Below the pieces are notes generated by a model. It was not told where the DNA came from. It ran no database searches and saw nothing but the letters and a program-made list of their open reading frames with translations. From Saccharopolyspora phatthalungensis (lineage in GTDB: Bacteria; Actinomycetota; Actinomycetes; Mycobacteriales; Pseudonocardiaceae), in the NCBI RefSeq assembly GCF_014203395.1, contig NZ_JACHIW010000001.1:186001-250000 (forward strand): 64,000 nucleotides of DNA, in the 5' to 3' direction. A program made the position numbers and the translations under genes. Positions 1 through 8,932 of the stretch are shown piece by piece (within the stretch, counting starts at the first letter, position 1; the number at the start of each line of letters is the position of its first letter).

Positions 1-325
1 CACTACCGTGCCGCGCGCACAGGTCGGCGTATTTCTGGTTGGACAGCGCCTTGATCGGCGTGGTGTAGAAGCATTTCCGGCCCTCCGAGAGCGCGAGGTG
101 CACGGCGAACTCGCCGACGACGGTCTTGCCGGCGCCGGTCGGCGCGCACACCAGCACCCCGCGCCCGGCCTCCAGGGCTTGGCAGGCGGTGCGCTGAAAG
201 GGGTCCAGTTCGAAAGACAGCTCTCCCGCGAACTCGGCCAACTTGGGGTGCGCAGTGCGGCGACTGTGCGCCGCGAACGCGTCGGCCGGGGACAGCTTGG
301 TGGGGTTGGAACGGCTGGCAGCCAC
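1..325 (-). CDS. helY: DEAD/DEAH-box helicase, HelY-like (5' part only)
   Basis: N-terminal 108 residues of a superfamily 2 helicase that runs off the left edge. Visible are a Q-motif-like stretch (FELDPFQRTAC, residues 38-48), Walker A (APTGAGKT, 61-68) and motif Ia (TTPIKALSNQKY, 88-99). The start is GTG at 325; an in-frame TGA at 338-340 excludes a longer protein. The N-terminus and position just downstream of tatC match the Ski2-like HelY family (Rv2092c), ATP-dependent RNA/DNA helicases whose substrate is poorly known. The 194 bp separating it from tatC carries short tandem repeats, so it may have its own transcription signal. The rest of the gene is outside the window. Confidence 0.88.
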   Translation of the reverse strand, partial: MAASRSNPTKLSPADAFAAHSRRTAHPKLAEFAGELSFELDPFQRTACQALEAGRGVLVCAPTGAGKTVVGEFAVHLALSEGRKCFYTTPIKALSNQKYADLCARHGS

Positions 326-409
326 GTCCCAAGGCTTTCACATGATGCCGACCGCCGTCGCAGGTCCTCGCTCGACGAGCGGTGCTCGCCTCGTCACAGT
401 GCCGCTCAG

Positions 410-460
410 GCCCGGCCCGCGCGGACCCGGGCCGCGCGGACCCGGGCCGCGCAAGCCGGG
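410..460. repeat. Short GC-rich tandem repeat between helY and tatC
   Basis: Two perfect copies of the 15-mer GCGCGGACCCGGGCC (419-433, 434-448) are flanked by a degenerate half unit on each side. Each unit contains the palindrome CCCGGG and the array can fold on itself. It fills the otherwise empty 194-bp gap between tatC and helY. It could be a weak terminator or slippage-prone DNA; no function can be read from it. Confidence 0.55.
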
Positions 461-519
461 TTCGACAGACCTCAACCGAACCGACCACCGCGAGCGCCCC
501 GGGCACGCACCGCATGCGA

Positions 520-1470
520 TCAGGTGATGTCGTCGTGCTGCTTCGTGCTCGGCGACGGCGTGGTGTCCAGGTCGGATGGCCGGAAGTCGATCTCCGACGC
601 CTCGTCCAGGCCCACACCCGCCAGGCCGTCGGCCGCGAGCTTCTTGGCCTTGCGCCGGTCGTTGGCCCGGCAGAGGAGCATCGCGATGCCGAACAGCACC
701 ACCAGCGCCCCCGCCAGCGCGAGCATCGAGAACGGGTCCTGTCCCGGCGTGGCGACCGCGGCGAACACGAACAGCGCGAACACCACGCCTCGCCACCAGC
801 TCTTCAGCTTCGCGTAGCTGACGATCCCGGCCCGGTTGAGCATCACCAGGATCAGCGGGAGCTCGAAGCTCACGCCGAAGATCAGCAGCAGGAGCAGCAT
901 GAAGCTGATGTACTTGCCGCCGGTGAGCGCGGTGAAGAACGCATGCCCACCGAACCCGGACATGAAGATCAGCGCCTGTGGGAGCACGAAGTACGCCAGC
1001 ACCGCACCGGCCGCGAACAGGATGGTCGCGAAGAACACGAACGTCCGGGCGAACTTGCGCTCCTTGGCGTAGAGGCCCGGCGTGATGAACGCCCACAGCT
1101 GGTACAGCCACACCGGGCTGAACAGCACCGCGCCGACCGAAATCCCGACCTTCAACGTCAGCATGAGGATCTCGAACGGCTCGGTCTGCAACAGCTGGCA
1201 CGTCCCATTGGGGCTCAACCGCTGCTCGACGGGCAACGCGCAGTACGGCCCGAGCAGCACGTCGCTGAGCGTCGGCAGCCCGAAAACCGAATGCGAAAAC
1301 CACCAGAAACCAAAGATGCCACCGACGACCACCGCCGCCATGGCTACGCCCAACCGGTACCGCAGCTCGTAGAGGTGATCGACGAGCGTCATGGTGCCGT
1401 CGGGATTGTGCCTGCGCCCCCACCGACGGCGGTCCTTGCGGAACGGATTCAGGCGGTGCAGTGCACCCAC
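520..1470 (-). CDS. tatC: Sec-independent protein translocase TatC
   Basis: Polytopic membrane subunit of the twin-arginine translocase that recognises RR signal peptides and, with TatA, exports folded proteins. The 316 residues show six hydrophobic segments and family signatures: the basic N-terminus followed by LVDHLYELRYRLG, the LWAFITPGLYAKERK loop after the second/third segment, and FELPLILVMLNRAG before the last membrane pair. The C-terminal tail (about residues 270-316) is charged and cytoplasmic, longer than in E. coli but usual in actinobacteria. It starts 19 bp after the tatA stop, so the two are surely cotranscribed. No tatB is nearby. Confidence 0.96.
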   Translation of the reverse strand: MGALHRLNPFRKDRRRWGRRHNPDGTMTLVDHLYELRYRLGVAMAAVVVGGIFGFWWFSHSVFGLPTLSDVLLGPYCALPVEQRLSPNGTCQLLQTEPFEILMLTLKVGISVGAVLFSPVWLYQLWAFITPGLYAKERKFARTFVFFATILFAAGAVLAYFVLPQALIFMSGFGGHAFFTALTGGKYISFMLLLLLIFGVSFELPLILVMLNRAGIVSYAKLKSWWRGVVFALFVFAAVATPGQDPFSMLALAGALVVLFGIAMLLCRANDRRKAKKLAADGLAGVGLDEASEIDFRPSDLDTTPSPSTKQHDDIT

Positions 1471-1489
1471 CGTGTTGCCCCGTCCTCAG

Positions 1490-1762
1490 TCAGTTCTTGG
1501 GATCGTTGCGCTGCTTCTCGTCGACCGGAGGCGAAACCGACGGTGGGCTGGCCTCGCCGGAGGTCAGCTCCGGTTTCGACTCCCGCTCGGCCTTCTCCTT
1601 CTTGGCCGCTTCCTCGTCCGACTTCATGCCACGGGCTTCCGCCTTGAATACTCGCGCGGACTGGCCGAGGGAGCGCGCCATTTGTGGGAGCTTGGTGGCG
1701 CCAAAGAGCAGCACCAAGACCAAGACGATGAGAATCAGCTCCCAGCCACCTGGCAAACCCAT
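1490..1762 (-). CDS. tatA: Sec-independent protein translocase TatA
   Basis: 90-residue pore-forming subunit of the Tat translocon. It has the classic layout: a short N-terminus, a transmembrane helix (WELILIVLVLVLLFG), the hinge FGATKLPQMARSLGQ, an amphipathic helix and a charged, disordered tail. The ATG at 1762 (MGLPGG) is chosen because family members begin directly before the membrane helix; the longer reading frame upstream adds 27 non-conserved residues. It lies between a small membrane protein gene and tatC in one leftward operon. Confidence 0.95.
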   Translation of the reverse strand: MGLPGGWELILIVLVLVLLFGATKLPQMARSLGQSARVFKAEARGMKSDEEAAKKEKAERESKPELTSGEASPPSVSPPVDEKQRNDPKN

Positions 1763-1839
1763 CCGTGTAAACCTTTCATCAGGTCCCTGCAGGCGCAATG
1801 GTACGCGGGGCAGGGGTCGACAAGTAGGGCCGTCGCACG

Positions 1840-2040
1840 TCACCGGTCGCGACGTTGCGCGAGCGCCACCTTCAAACCGGCCACGCGCGCCTTCACCAAG
1901 CCGCTGCGGTCACCGAGGTCGTGGGCGACCTGCCGCTGCACGGATTTGAACCTGCGCAACTCCCGGAACAGCCGCAACAGCAGCAGCGCGAGCAGGATCA
2001 GGCCCACGGCCAGCAGGGCAAGACTCCACATATACGGCAC
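1840..2040 (-). CDS. Small single-pass membrane protein between pafC and tatA
   Basis: 66 residues starting at GTG 2040 (an alternative ATG lies at 2031). The first 25 residues form one hydrophobic helix (SLALLAVGLILLALLLLRLF) followed by a strongly basic cytoplasmic tail. I cannot assign a family. Its place in the pafB-pafC-tatA-tatC operon, 18 bp after pafC, suggests a membrane-associated accessory protein, but no sequence motif proves a role in Tat export or in the PafBC response. Confidence 0.7.
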   Translation of the reverse strand: MPYMWSLALLAVGLILLALLLLRLFRELRRFKSVQRQVAHDLGDRSGLVKARVAGLKVALAQRRDR

Positions 2041-2058
2041 GAGATCACCGTAGCCCCC

Positions 2059-3030
2059 TCAGGTGGACGGAAGATGACGCGCCCGTGCCAACGCGCCTTC
2101 CGCGCGTTGACGCACGTCACACGCCAATTCCGAAGGGCTGAGCACCCGCACTTGGCCGCCTAGCCCCAGCAGCAGCCGCGTCATCCACGACCGGTCCGAG
2201 TACCGCATCCGCACCCGGGCCCGGCCCTGCGGCAGCTCGACCAGCTCATCGACCGGGTAGTACTCGGCCACCCAGCGCGCATCGGGCGCCAGCTCCAGCT
2301 CGGCGACGGACTGGTCCGGCGCCGGCCGGAACAGGCCCTCCGAGACGTCTGTTGGCTCGGCCTCCGACGGCGGCTGCGCGGACTCCGCCAGCACGTCCAC
2401 ATCGTCGATGCGGTCCAGCCGGAACATCCGCACCCCGGACGCGTTGCGGCACCAGGCCTCCAGGTAGCTGCGCCCGTCGATGAGCAGCAGCCGCATCGGA
2501 TCCACGGTCCGCTCACTGATCTCGTCGCGGGAGGCGGTGTAGTAGCGCATCCGCAACGCCCGACGGCGCGTCGTCGCGTCCTGCACGGCCGACCGCACGC
2601 CCGGCCGCAGCGCGGCTTCCCGCCCCTCCAGGCCGACGACCACGCCTGCTGGGCGCGCCTGCCCGACGGCATTCTCCACTTTCGCCAAGGTGCGCTGCAC
2701 CGCGTCGGTGTCGGTGATGCCCGGGGTGTCGGCCAGCGCACGCAGCGCCACCAGCAACGCGGTGGCCTCGGACGCGGTCAGCCGCAGGGGTCGCCGCATG
2801 CCCGCGTCGTAGGTGACGGTGATCGAGTCGCTTTCGAAGGACAGGTCGATCAGGTCGCCGGGCCCGTAGCCCGGCAGCCCGCACATCCACAGCAGTTCCA
2901 GGTCCTTGCGCAGCTGGTGCGCGCTGACCCCGAAGTCGGCCGCGGCGTCGGCGATCGGAATGCCGGGCCGGCTCAGCAGGTACGGCACCAGCGCCAGCAG
3001 CCTGGGCAGCCGCTCGGTCGCGCCCGTCAT
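2059..3030 (-). CDS. pafC: WYL-domain transcriptional regulator PafC
   Basis: Partner of PafB in the PafBC heterodimer, the LexA/RecA-independent DNA-damage activator of actinobacteria. The 323 residues comprise an N-terminal winged helix (about 10-60), a central WYL module (RRALRMRYYTASRDE and DGRSYLEAWCRNA, about 150-200) and a C-terminal WCX-like region. Start ATG 3030 overlaps the pafB stop by 4 bp, indicating translational coupling. The name comes from pup-locus linkage (proteasome accessory factor); family studies place the function in transcription, possibly sensing nucleic acid through WYL. Confidence 0.95.
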   Translation of the reverse strand: MTGATERLPRLLALVPYLLSRPGIPIADAAADFGVSAHQLRKDLELLWMCGLPGYGPGDLIDLSFESDSITVTYDAGMRRPLRLTASEATALLVALRALADTPGITDTDAVQRTLAKVENAVGQARPAGVVVGLEGREAALRPGVRSAVQDATTRRRALRMRYYTASRDEISERTVDPMRLLLIDGRSYLEAWCRNASGVRMFRLDRIDDVDVLAESAQPPSEAEPTDVSEGLFRPAPDQSVAELELAPDARWVAEYYPVDELVELPQGRARVRMRYSDRSWMTRLLLGLGGQVRVLSPSELACDVRQRAEGALARARHLPST

Positions 3031-4028
3031 CGCCCCTCCCCCCGGTCAACGGCGCTGTCCCGGTCGACGACGTCCAGGTGGATCTCGTGCACCGTCTTGC
3101 GCAACGTGTCCGGCTCCAGCACCACGACGTCCGGCCCGTGCCCGGCGAGCCAGCTAGCCGCCGACTCCGGGTACCGCAGGTCGAGCTCCAGCACGTCCCC
3201 CGGATCACCGCCTAGTTCCACCTGCGGGTCCACGACGGTAGCCCGGCGCCGCAGCCCCTGCGCTCGACCGGCCGCGACCCACACCCGGGCCAGCGTGCTG
3301 GACGGGGGCTCGCGCTGGTCGCCGGCCACCAACCGAAGCAGGTCGGTGTCCGGCGGGCGCTGCACCTGCCCGGCCGGTCCCACCACTTTGGTCTGCCCCA
3401 GGATCCGGGACAGCCGGAAGCAGCGGGGCGCCTGCCGGTCGCGGTCGTGCCCGACCAGGTACCAGCGGCCCCGCCAGGACACCACGCCCCACGGTTCTAC
3501 GGTGCGGCGGTGCGCCTCCGGGCTGCTCGGGCGCCGGTAGTCGAACTCCACCACGCGCCCGCTCTGCACCGCGCCCAAAAGCGGCGCGAACGCGGGCTCG
3601 CTGGTGCGCACCTTCGGCTCGACTGCCGCCGAGGAGTTCTCGTCGACGTCGACCCCGGCGGCACGCAGCTTCAGCAGCGCGCCGCGGGCCGCCGAGGTGA
3701 ACTCCGGGGAGTCCCACAGCCGCACCGCGAGGCCGACCGCTGCCGCCTCATCGGGTTCCAGGTCGAGGTCGCCCAGCTCGTAGTCGCGGCGGGCGATGCG
3801 GTAGCCGTCGGCGGAGTCGAACGCGGAGTTGCGCCCGGTCTCCAGCGGGATCCCCAGGTCGCGCAGCTCGGCCTTGTCGCGTTCGAAGGTCCGGAAGAAT
3901 GCCTCGTCGGTGGGCGCACCGGAATAACCCGGCACGATCGCCCGGATCCGCTCCGCGGTGAGGTACTGGCGGGTCGACAGCAGACACAACACCAGGTTCA
4001 CCAAGCGCTCAGCACGCACAGTGGCCAC
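3027..4028 (-). CDS. pafB: WYL-domain transcriptional regulator PafB
   Basis: First gene of the leftward pafB-pafC-tatA-tatC unit; 333 residues with an N-terminal HTH (RAERLVNLVLCLLSTRQYLTAERIRAIVPGY region), a WYL core (RVVEFDYRRP and RGRWYLVGHDRDR) and a WCX C-terminus. It pairs with PafC to activate DNA-repair genes in mycobacterial relatives. The 222 bp to the divergent SDR gene holds its promoter. The paralogous relation to pafC and the 4-bp overlap argue for stoichiometric synthesis. Confidence 0.95.
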   Translation of the reverse strand: MATVRAERLVNLVLCLLSTRQYLTAERIRAIVPGYSGAPTDEAFFRTFERDKAELRDLGIPLETGRNSAFDSADGYRIARRDYELGDLDLEPDEAAAVGLAVRLWDSPEFTSAARGALLKLRAAGVDVDENSSAAVEPKVRTSEPAFAPLLGAVQSGRVVEFDYRRPSSPEAHRRTVEPWGVVSWRGRWYLVGHDRDRQAPRCFRLSRILGQTKVVGPAGQVQRPPDTDLLRLVAGDQREPPSSTLARVWVAAGRAQGLRRRATVVDPQVELGGDPGDVLELDLRYPESAASWLAGHGPDVVVLEPDTLRKTVHEIHLDVVDRDSAVDRGEGR

Positions 4029-4217
4029 GTCGAAACTCTAGCTCCGCAGTATTCGATCACGTGTTTGGGTCGATGCACATCATGCCTAGTGATGCGGGAT
4101 GAGACCACTGCGGCACGCCGGTTTCGGGCGATTTCCCCGCGGACCGAGGTTCCATTTTCCGCCGCGATCGAACTTTTCTCGCCGTCTCGCATCCCGACAC
4201 GCCGGAAATCAAAAATT

Positions 4218-4250
4218 TTGTGCCGGGCCGCGCGTTCCTAGGCTGGCGAC
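4218..4250 (+). promoter_or_regulatory. Candidate leaderless promoter of the SDR gene
   Basis: A -10-like hexamer TAGGCT at 4239-4244 lies exactly 6 nt before the ATG at 4251, which would place the transcript start at or next to the start codon. A poor -35 (TTGTGC, 4218-4223) is 15 nt upstream. No Shine-Dalgarno sequence precedes the ATG. The same TAGGCT-N6-start arrangement occurs before the PAC2 gene. Confidence 0.5.
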
Positions 4251-4952
4251 ATGTCCGACCCCGTCATGCTCATCACCGGCGCCTCGCGCGGCATCGGCGC
4301 GGCCACCGCCCGCGCCGCCGCGGCGGATGGTTATCGACTCGCCCTGCTCGCTCGCTCCGCCGAATCCTTGTCGCCTCTGGTTGACGAGCTGGGCGCGGAT
4401 ACCGCGCTCGCGCTGCCGTGCGACATCACCAGCTGGCCCGACCTGAGCGCCGCCGTGCAGCGCGTCGAAGACCGCTTCGGGCGCCTGGACGCGGCCTTCG
4501 CCAACGCCGGGATGAGCGTGCCGACCTCGTTCCTGGGCAACGGCGGCGCCGGCCCCGAGCAATGGCGCGAGATGATCCTGACCAACGTCTACGGCGCCGC
4601 CATCACGGCCCGCGCGGCGCTTCCGGCGCTGGTCCGCACCCAAGGCCACCTGCTGCTGACCGGTTCGAACGCCGGACGCGGCATCCGCCCCGGCAACCTC
4701 TACTCGGCCACCAAGTGGGCGGTGACCGCCCTGGCCCAGAACATCCGCGCGGAATGCGTCGGCACCGGCGTCCGGGTCACCCTCATCCAACCGGGCATGG
4801 TCGAAACCGATATGACCGCAGCCACCCGGGACGTCCCCAAGCTGCGCCCGGAGGACATCGCCAACGCCGTCCGCTACGCCCTCGGGCAGCCGCCCGGGGT
4901 CGACGTCAACGAACTGACCATCCGCCCCACCGGCCAGCACCCGGAGCGGTGA
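4251..4952 (+). CDS. SDR family NAD(P)-dependent oxidoreductase
   Basis: 233-residue classical short-chain dehydrogenase. It shows the Rossmann motif TGASRGIG (residues 9-16), the NAG element (ANAGMS), a Ser-Tyr-Lys triad (LTGSNAG ... YSATK) and the substrate-loop start PGMVETDM. Substrate cannot be read from sequence. It is the only rightward gene between pafB and pafA, is absent from the equivalent mycobacterial locus, and ends at a bidirectional terminator, so it is an independent insertion into the pup region and probably unrelated to it in function. Confidence 0.92.
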   Translation: MSDPVMLITGASRGIGAATARAAAADGYRLALLARSAESLSPLVDELGADTALALPCDITSWPDLSAAVQRVEDRFGRLDAAFANAGMSVPTSFLGNGGAGPEQWREMILTNVYGAAITARAALPALVRTQGHLLLTGSNAGRGIRPGNLYSATKWAVTALAQNIRAECVGTGVRVTLIQPGMVETDMTAATRDVPKLRPEDIANAVRYALGQPPGVDVNELTIRPTGQHPER

Positions 4953-4960
4953 GACAGCCG

Positions 4961-5000
4961 AGGCGCGGGCGCCTTCGGGTGGAAGGCGCCCGCCACGCCT
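4961..5000. terminator. Bidirectional terminator between the SDR gene and pafA
   Basis: An 11-bp perfect stem GCGGGCGCCTT (4965-4975) pairs with 4983-4993 around a 7-nt loop, extended by AGGCG/CGCCT arms at 4961-4965 and 4996-5000 after a small bulge. It sits between convergent genes; no U-run is present. Confidence 0.75.
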
Positions 5001-5018
5001 CGAAGGTGTGGATCCCGG

Positions 5019-6377
5019 TCACAGCGAGCTGATCAGTCGTTCCACCCGTTCGTCGACCGCGCGGAACGGGTCCTTGCACAGGACCGTGCGCTGGGCCTGG
5101 TCGTTGAGCTTGAGGTGCACCCAGTCCACCGTGAAATCCCGACCCGCGGCCTGCGCGGCGGCGATAAAGTCACCGCGCAGCTTGGCCCGCGTGCTCTGCG
5201 GCGGGGTGTCCTTGGCGGCCTCGATCTCGCCGTCCTCGGTGGCGCGGTCCACCAGGTCCTTGCGCTGCAGCATGTCGAACAGCCCGCGGCCCCGGCGGAT
5301 GTCGTGGTAGGCCAGGTCGAGCTGGGCGATGCGCGGACTGGACAGTTCCAGCCCGTGCTTGTTCCGGTAGCGCTCCAGCAGCCGGTGCTTGATCGCCCAG
5401 TCAATCTCCCGGTCGATCAGGGAGAAGGACTGCTGCTCGATCGCGTCCAGCGCCCGGCCCCACAACTCCAGGATGCGTTCGGTCATCGGGTCCGAACCGC
5501 GCCGCGCGACGTGGTCGACCGCCCGGCCGTAGTACTCCCGCTGGATGTCCAGCGCGGAGGCCTCCCGGCCGCCGGCCAGCCGGACCGTGCGCCGCCCGGT
5601 GAGGTCGTGGCTGATCTCGCGGATCGCGCGGATCGGGTTGTCCAGGCTGAAGTCCCGGAACTGCACGCCCTGCTCGACCATCTCCAGCACCAGATTCGCC
5701 GAGCCGACCTTGAGCAGGGTGGTCACCTCGGACATGTTGGAGTCGCCGACGATGACGTGCAGCCGGCGGTACCGCTCGGCGTCGGCGTGCGGCTCGTCGC
5801 GCGTGTTGATGATCGGCCGCGACCGGGTCGTCGCGCTGGACACGCCCTCCCAGATGTGCTCGGCGCGCTGCGACAGGCAGTACACCGCGCCGCGCGGCGT
5901 CTGCAGCACCTTCCCGGCCCCGCAGATGAGCTGGCGGGTCACCAGGAACGGCAGCAGCACGTCGGCGATCCTGGAGAACTCCCCGGACCTGCCGACCAGG
6001 TAGTTCTCGTGGCAGCCGTAGGAGTTGCCCGCCGAGTCGGTGTTGTTCTTGAACAGGAAGATGTCCCCGCCGATGCCCTCGTCGGACAGTCGGCGTTCGG
6101 CGTCGATGAGCAGGTCCTCAAGGATCCGCTCGCCGGCTTTGTCGTGGGTGACGAGCTGGACGAGGTCGTCGCATTCGGCCGTGGCGTACTCGGGATGCGA
6201 GCCCACGTCGAGGTAGAGCCGGGCCCCGTTGCGCAGGAAGACGTTCGACGACCTTCCCCACGACACGACCCGCCGGAACAGGTACCTGGCCACCTCGTCC
6301 GGGGACAGTCGCCGCTGCCCGTGGAACGTGCAGGTGACCCCGAACTCGGTTTCGATGCCGAAGATCCGCCGCTGCAT
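5019..6377 (-). CDS. pafA: Pup--protein ligase PafA
   Basis: ATP-dependent ligase that joins the C-terminal glutamate of deamidated Pup to substrate lysines, marking proteins for the proteasome. The 452 residues match the carboxylate-amine ligase fold: N-terminal FGIETEFG, the catalytic base region [15 protein letters not shown] (Asp57 equivalent to the mycobacterial catalytic Asp), [18 protein letters not shown] for nucleotide/Mg binding and [19 protein letters not shown]. It is the paralogue of dop at 8933-10432 and shares those motifs. It is separated from prcA by 296 bp that include the prcA terminator, so it has its own promoter near 6380-6450. Confidence 0.97.
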   Translation of the reverse strand: MQRRIFGIETEFGVTCTFHGQRRLSPDEVARYLFRRVVSWGRSSNVFLRNGARLYLDVGSHPEYATAECDDLVQLVTHDKAGERILEDLLIDAERRLSDEGIGGDIFLFKNNTDSAGNSYGCHENYLVGRSGEFSRIADVLLPFLVTRQLICGAGKVLQTPRGAVYCLSQRAEHIWEGVSSATTRSRPIINTRDEPHADAERYRRLHVIVGDSNMSEVTTLLKVGSANLVLEMVEQGVQFRDFSLDNPIRAIREISHDLTGRRTVRLAGGREASALDIQREYYGRAVDHVARRGSDPMTERILELWGRALDAIEQQSFSLIDREIDWAIKHRLLERYRNKHGLELSSPRIAQLDLAYHDIRRGRGLFDMLQRKDLVDRATEDGEIEAAKDTPPQSTRAKLRGDFIAAAQAAGRDFTVDWVHLKLNDQAQRTVLCKDPFRAVDERVERLISSL

Positions 6378-6613
6378 GGTTCCACACTAGGCGCAAATCG
6401 CGTTCCTCGGCGGTCCGCCGTTCGGGCAGCGGTGGCATGTTTCATGGGCTGGACCGTTGCGCCGCGTCATCAGCGGGGTCGGCAAGGCCGTGTGAGCTGG
6501 CACGACGCAGCGCTCGTTGCCGCGAACGCGGGCTGACATCGCACTAAAGGTACTCAGCAGCGCCGCCAACCACAGCATGTTGTGGCTGGCCCGCCGCGGC
6601 GATCCTCGTCCGG

Positions 6614-6651
6614 AAAAAAGAGGCGCCCTTGACCATCTTGGCCAAGGGCGC
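6614..6651 (-). terminator. Rho-independent terminator after prcA
   Basis: On the minus strand a 9-bp stem GCGCCCTTG/CAAGGGCGC (6623-6631 with 6643-6651) is followed by CTC and a run of six T (6614-6619). This is the best intrinsic terminator in the window and ends the pup-prcB-prcA transcript. The remaining 230 bp up to pafA shows no gene. Confidence 0.88.
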
Positions 6652-6673
6652 TCCCGATTTGCCGCCAATTAGG

Positions 6674-7438
6674 CTATTTGCCCTTTTTTGCCTCGTCCTT
6701 GGCTTCGCCACCACCGGAATCGCCCTTGGCGTCCCCGTCCTCGGCTTCCGGGGCGGGGAGCAGCGCCTTCAGCGCCGCGCCCTGGAAGCGGCGGAAGGTG
6801 CGGTGCGGGCGGGCGCGATCGAGGACCGCGACCTCAAGCTGGCCGATGCCCAGCTCCCGGGTGCTGTCCCCGCCGGAGGACAGCGCCTCCACGGCCAGCT
6901 TCGCCGCGTCGGCCAGCTCCAGCCCGTCGCTGAAAGACTCCTTGAGCGTGCTCGCGATCGCGTCGGCCTGGCCGCCCATCACCACGAACTGCGGCTCATC
7001 CACGATGGAGCCGTCGTAGGTCAACCGGTACAGCTGGTCGGTGTCGGCGGTGAAACCGACCTCGGCCACGCAGATCTCCACCTCGAACGGCTTGATCTGC
7101 TCGGTGAAGATCGCCCCGAGGTGCTGGGCGTAGGTGTTGGCCAGCGACCGGCCGGTGACGTCCCGTCGGTCGTAGGAATACCCGCGGACGTCGGCGATGC
7201 GCACGCCGGCCACCCGCAGCGCCTCGAACTCGCTGTAGCGGCCCACGGCCGCGAATCCGATGCGGTCGTAGATCTCGGAGACCTTGTGCAGCGTCGGCGA
7301 CGGGTTCTCGGCGACGAAGAGCACGCCACCGGCGTACTTCAGCACCACCACGCTGCGGCCCCGCGCGATGCCCTTGCGGGCCAGCTCGGAACGCTCCCGC
7401 ATCAACTGCTCGGGAGAGGTGTAGAACGGCATCGTCAC
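6674..7438 (-). CDS. prcA: 20S proteasome subunit alpha
   Basis: 254 residues forming the outer rings of the core particle, which gate entry and dock the Mpa/ARC ATPase. It begins [27 protein letters not shown], the alpha-type N-terminal gate and H0 helix, and continues with [27 protein letters not shown], diagnostic of bacterial alpha subunits. The C-terminal 40 residues are Glu/Asp/Lys/Gly-rich and disordered, as usual in actinobacteria. It lies 72 bp after prcB and is followed by a strong terminator. Confidence 0.97.
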   Translation of the reverse strand: MTMPFYTSPEQLMRERSELARKGIARGRSVVVLKYAGGVLFVAENPSPTLHKVSEIYDRIGFAAVGRYSEFEALRVAGVRIADVRGYSYDRRDVTGRSLANTYAQHLGAIFTEQIKPFEVEICVAEVGFTADTDQLYRLTYDGSIVDEPQFVVMGGQADAIASTLKESFSDGLELADAAKLAVEALSSGGDSTRELGIGQLEVAVLDRARPHRTFRRFQGAALKALLPAPEAEDGDAKGDSGGGEAKDEAKKGK

Positions 7439-7510
7439 GGCTGTGCACTCCTGGTTCGAATCTGCTCGCTCGGGCAGGCGTGTTCGGGCCCGGCCGGACC
7501 GGGCCTCGGA

Positions 7511-8365
7511 TCAGCCGCCGGGGTTCTCCAACCGGCCGTTGACCACCGTGGTGGCGACCTCGGCCGTCTGGTCCTCGGGCATCCGCACGGCACCGTCCAC
7601 ACCGGTGATCGTGATGACCGACGGGTAGATGCGCCGGGACACGTCGGGACCGCCGGTGGCGGTGTCGTCGTCCGCGGCGTCGTAGAGGGCCTCGACCGCT
7701 GCGCGCACGGCGGTGTCGACATCGGCGTCGGGGTCGAAGCGCTTCTTCAGCGACGATTTCGCGAACAGCGAACCCGAACCGACCGCGTGGTAGCCGCCGG
7801 ACTCGTAGTACCGGCCGCCGGCGACGTCGTAGGAGACGATCCGGCCGGCGCGCTCCGGGTCGTCGGCGTCGGTGTCGTACCCGGCGAACAGCGGCACCAC
7901 CGCAAGGCCCTGCATCGCGGCCTGAAGGTTGCCGCGCAGCATGGTCGCCAGCTTGTTCGCCTTGCCGTCCAACGAGAGCGGGACGCCTTCGAGCTTCTCG
8001 TAGTGCTCCAGCTCCACCGCGTACAGCCGGACGAGTTCCTGCGCGACCCCGGCGGTGCCGGCGATGCCGACGGCCGAGTAGGCATCGGTGACGAACAGCT
8101 TCTCCATGTCCCGCTGGGCGATCAGGTTGCCCATGGTGGCGCGGCGGTCACCGGCCAGCAGCACGCCACCGCGGAAGGTCACCGCGACGATCGTGGTGCC
8201 ATGCGGGGCCTGCACGGTGCCCTCCGGCGCTTTCCGGCCGCCCGGCAGCAGCTCGGGCGCGGTGGCGCGGAGGAAGTCGGTGAACGAGGAAGACCCCGGC
8301 GTGAGGTAAGCGGCCGGCAGGGCCTGACCCGGGAACTGGGCCGAGCTCGGTTCCATCAGCGACAT
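7511..8365 (-). CDS. prcB: 20S proteasome subunit beta (catalytic)
   Basis: N-terminal-threonine hydrolase of the core particle. The propeptide (about 56 residues, including [16 protein letters not shown]) ends at PHG followed by TTIVAV, so autoprocessing exposes Thr57; the GDRRATMGN and Lys-containing [18 protein letters not shown] segments complete the active site. I take ATG 8365 ([13 protein letters not shown] just upstream) because the propeptide length then matches relatives; ATG 8410 (MTKVHL) and 8356 are possible. It follows pup by about 140 bp and shares its promoter. Confidence 0.95.
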   Translation of the reverse strand: MSLMEPSSAQFPGQALPAAYLTPGSSSFTDFLRATAPELLPGGRKAPEGTVQAPHGTTIVAVTFRGGVLLAGDRRATMGNLIAQRDMEKLFVTDAYSAVGIAGTAGVAQELVRLYAVELEHYEKLEGVPLSLDGKANKLATMLRGNLQAAMQGLAVVPLFAGYDTDADDPERAGRIVSYDVAGGRYYESGGYHAVGSGSLFAKSSLKKRFDPDADVDTAVRAAVEALYDAADDDTATGGPDVSRRIYPSVITITGVDGAVRMPEDQTAEVATTVVNGRLENPGG

Positions 8366-8503
8366 CGTCTCCCGATCGAAGGGCTTTGCGACAAGGTGCA
8401 CTTTAGTCATGATCCGGCGCGCAGCGAACAGCACCGGGCCGGAGGTCTCCGGCCCGATGCTGACGACGTCCGCGCGGCCAGCGTCAGATTCCGGGCCTGC
8501 GGG

Positions 8504-8695
8504 CTACTGGCCGCCCTTCTGCACGTAGGCGCGGACGAAGTCCTCGGCGTTCTCCTCCAGGACGTCGTCGATCTCGTCCAGGATGGCGTCGACGTCCTCG
8601 CCGAGCTTTTCGCGACGTTCCTGACCGGCGGCCTCTGGGCCCTGCTCTTCGTCTCCCTCGCCGCCGCCGTGTCGCTGAACCTTTTCCTGGGACAT
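8504..8695 (-). CDS. pup: Prokaryotic ubiquitin-like protein Pup
   Basis: 63-residue, largely disordered tag. The C-terminal half carries the coiled-coil-forming helix that Mpa reads (EKLGEDVDAILDEIDDVL region) and ends YVQKGGQ. A terminal Gln means the encoded form must be deamidated to Glu by Dop before PafA can ligate it, consistent with dop directly upstream. The ATG at 8695 has GGGAGG 4 nt upstream. First gene of the pup-prcB-prcA operon; the 237 bp back to dop contains its promoter and no other gene. Confidence 0.97.
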   Translation of the reverse strand: MSQEKVQRHGGGEGDEEQGPEAAGQERREKLGEDVDAILDEIDDVLEENAEDFVRAYVQKGGQ

Positions 8696-8932
8696 CTTGC
8701 CTCCCGGTGGTCGCCTTCTCGGGTGTTTCCCTCGCAGTGGGGAAGCCCTGCTGTGAACACTACCCATCGGAGACCCGTTCGCCCACAGCCAGCCGGGCAA
8801 GATTTCGATCTTTGCACCCGGCTGACGTGCACGAAACTGTTTCCCGGGCGGTCCCGCATCGGGATATCGCCGCGAAACGGCAACCACGGCGCCCAGGCAA
8901 CCAGGGTCAGCCACCTTGCGCCGCGCGCTTCG

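Noticed and set aside
1940..1970. GGTTCAAATCC on the minus strand, another T-loop-like string
   Set aside because: The stem does not pair beyond two bases and the position is inside the small membrane protein gene.
7445..7470. GGTTCGAATC, resembling a tRNA T-loop
   Set aside because: The five bases on either side do not pair, there is no acceptor stem, D-arm or anticodon arm, and the site lies between prcA and prcB.
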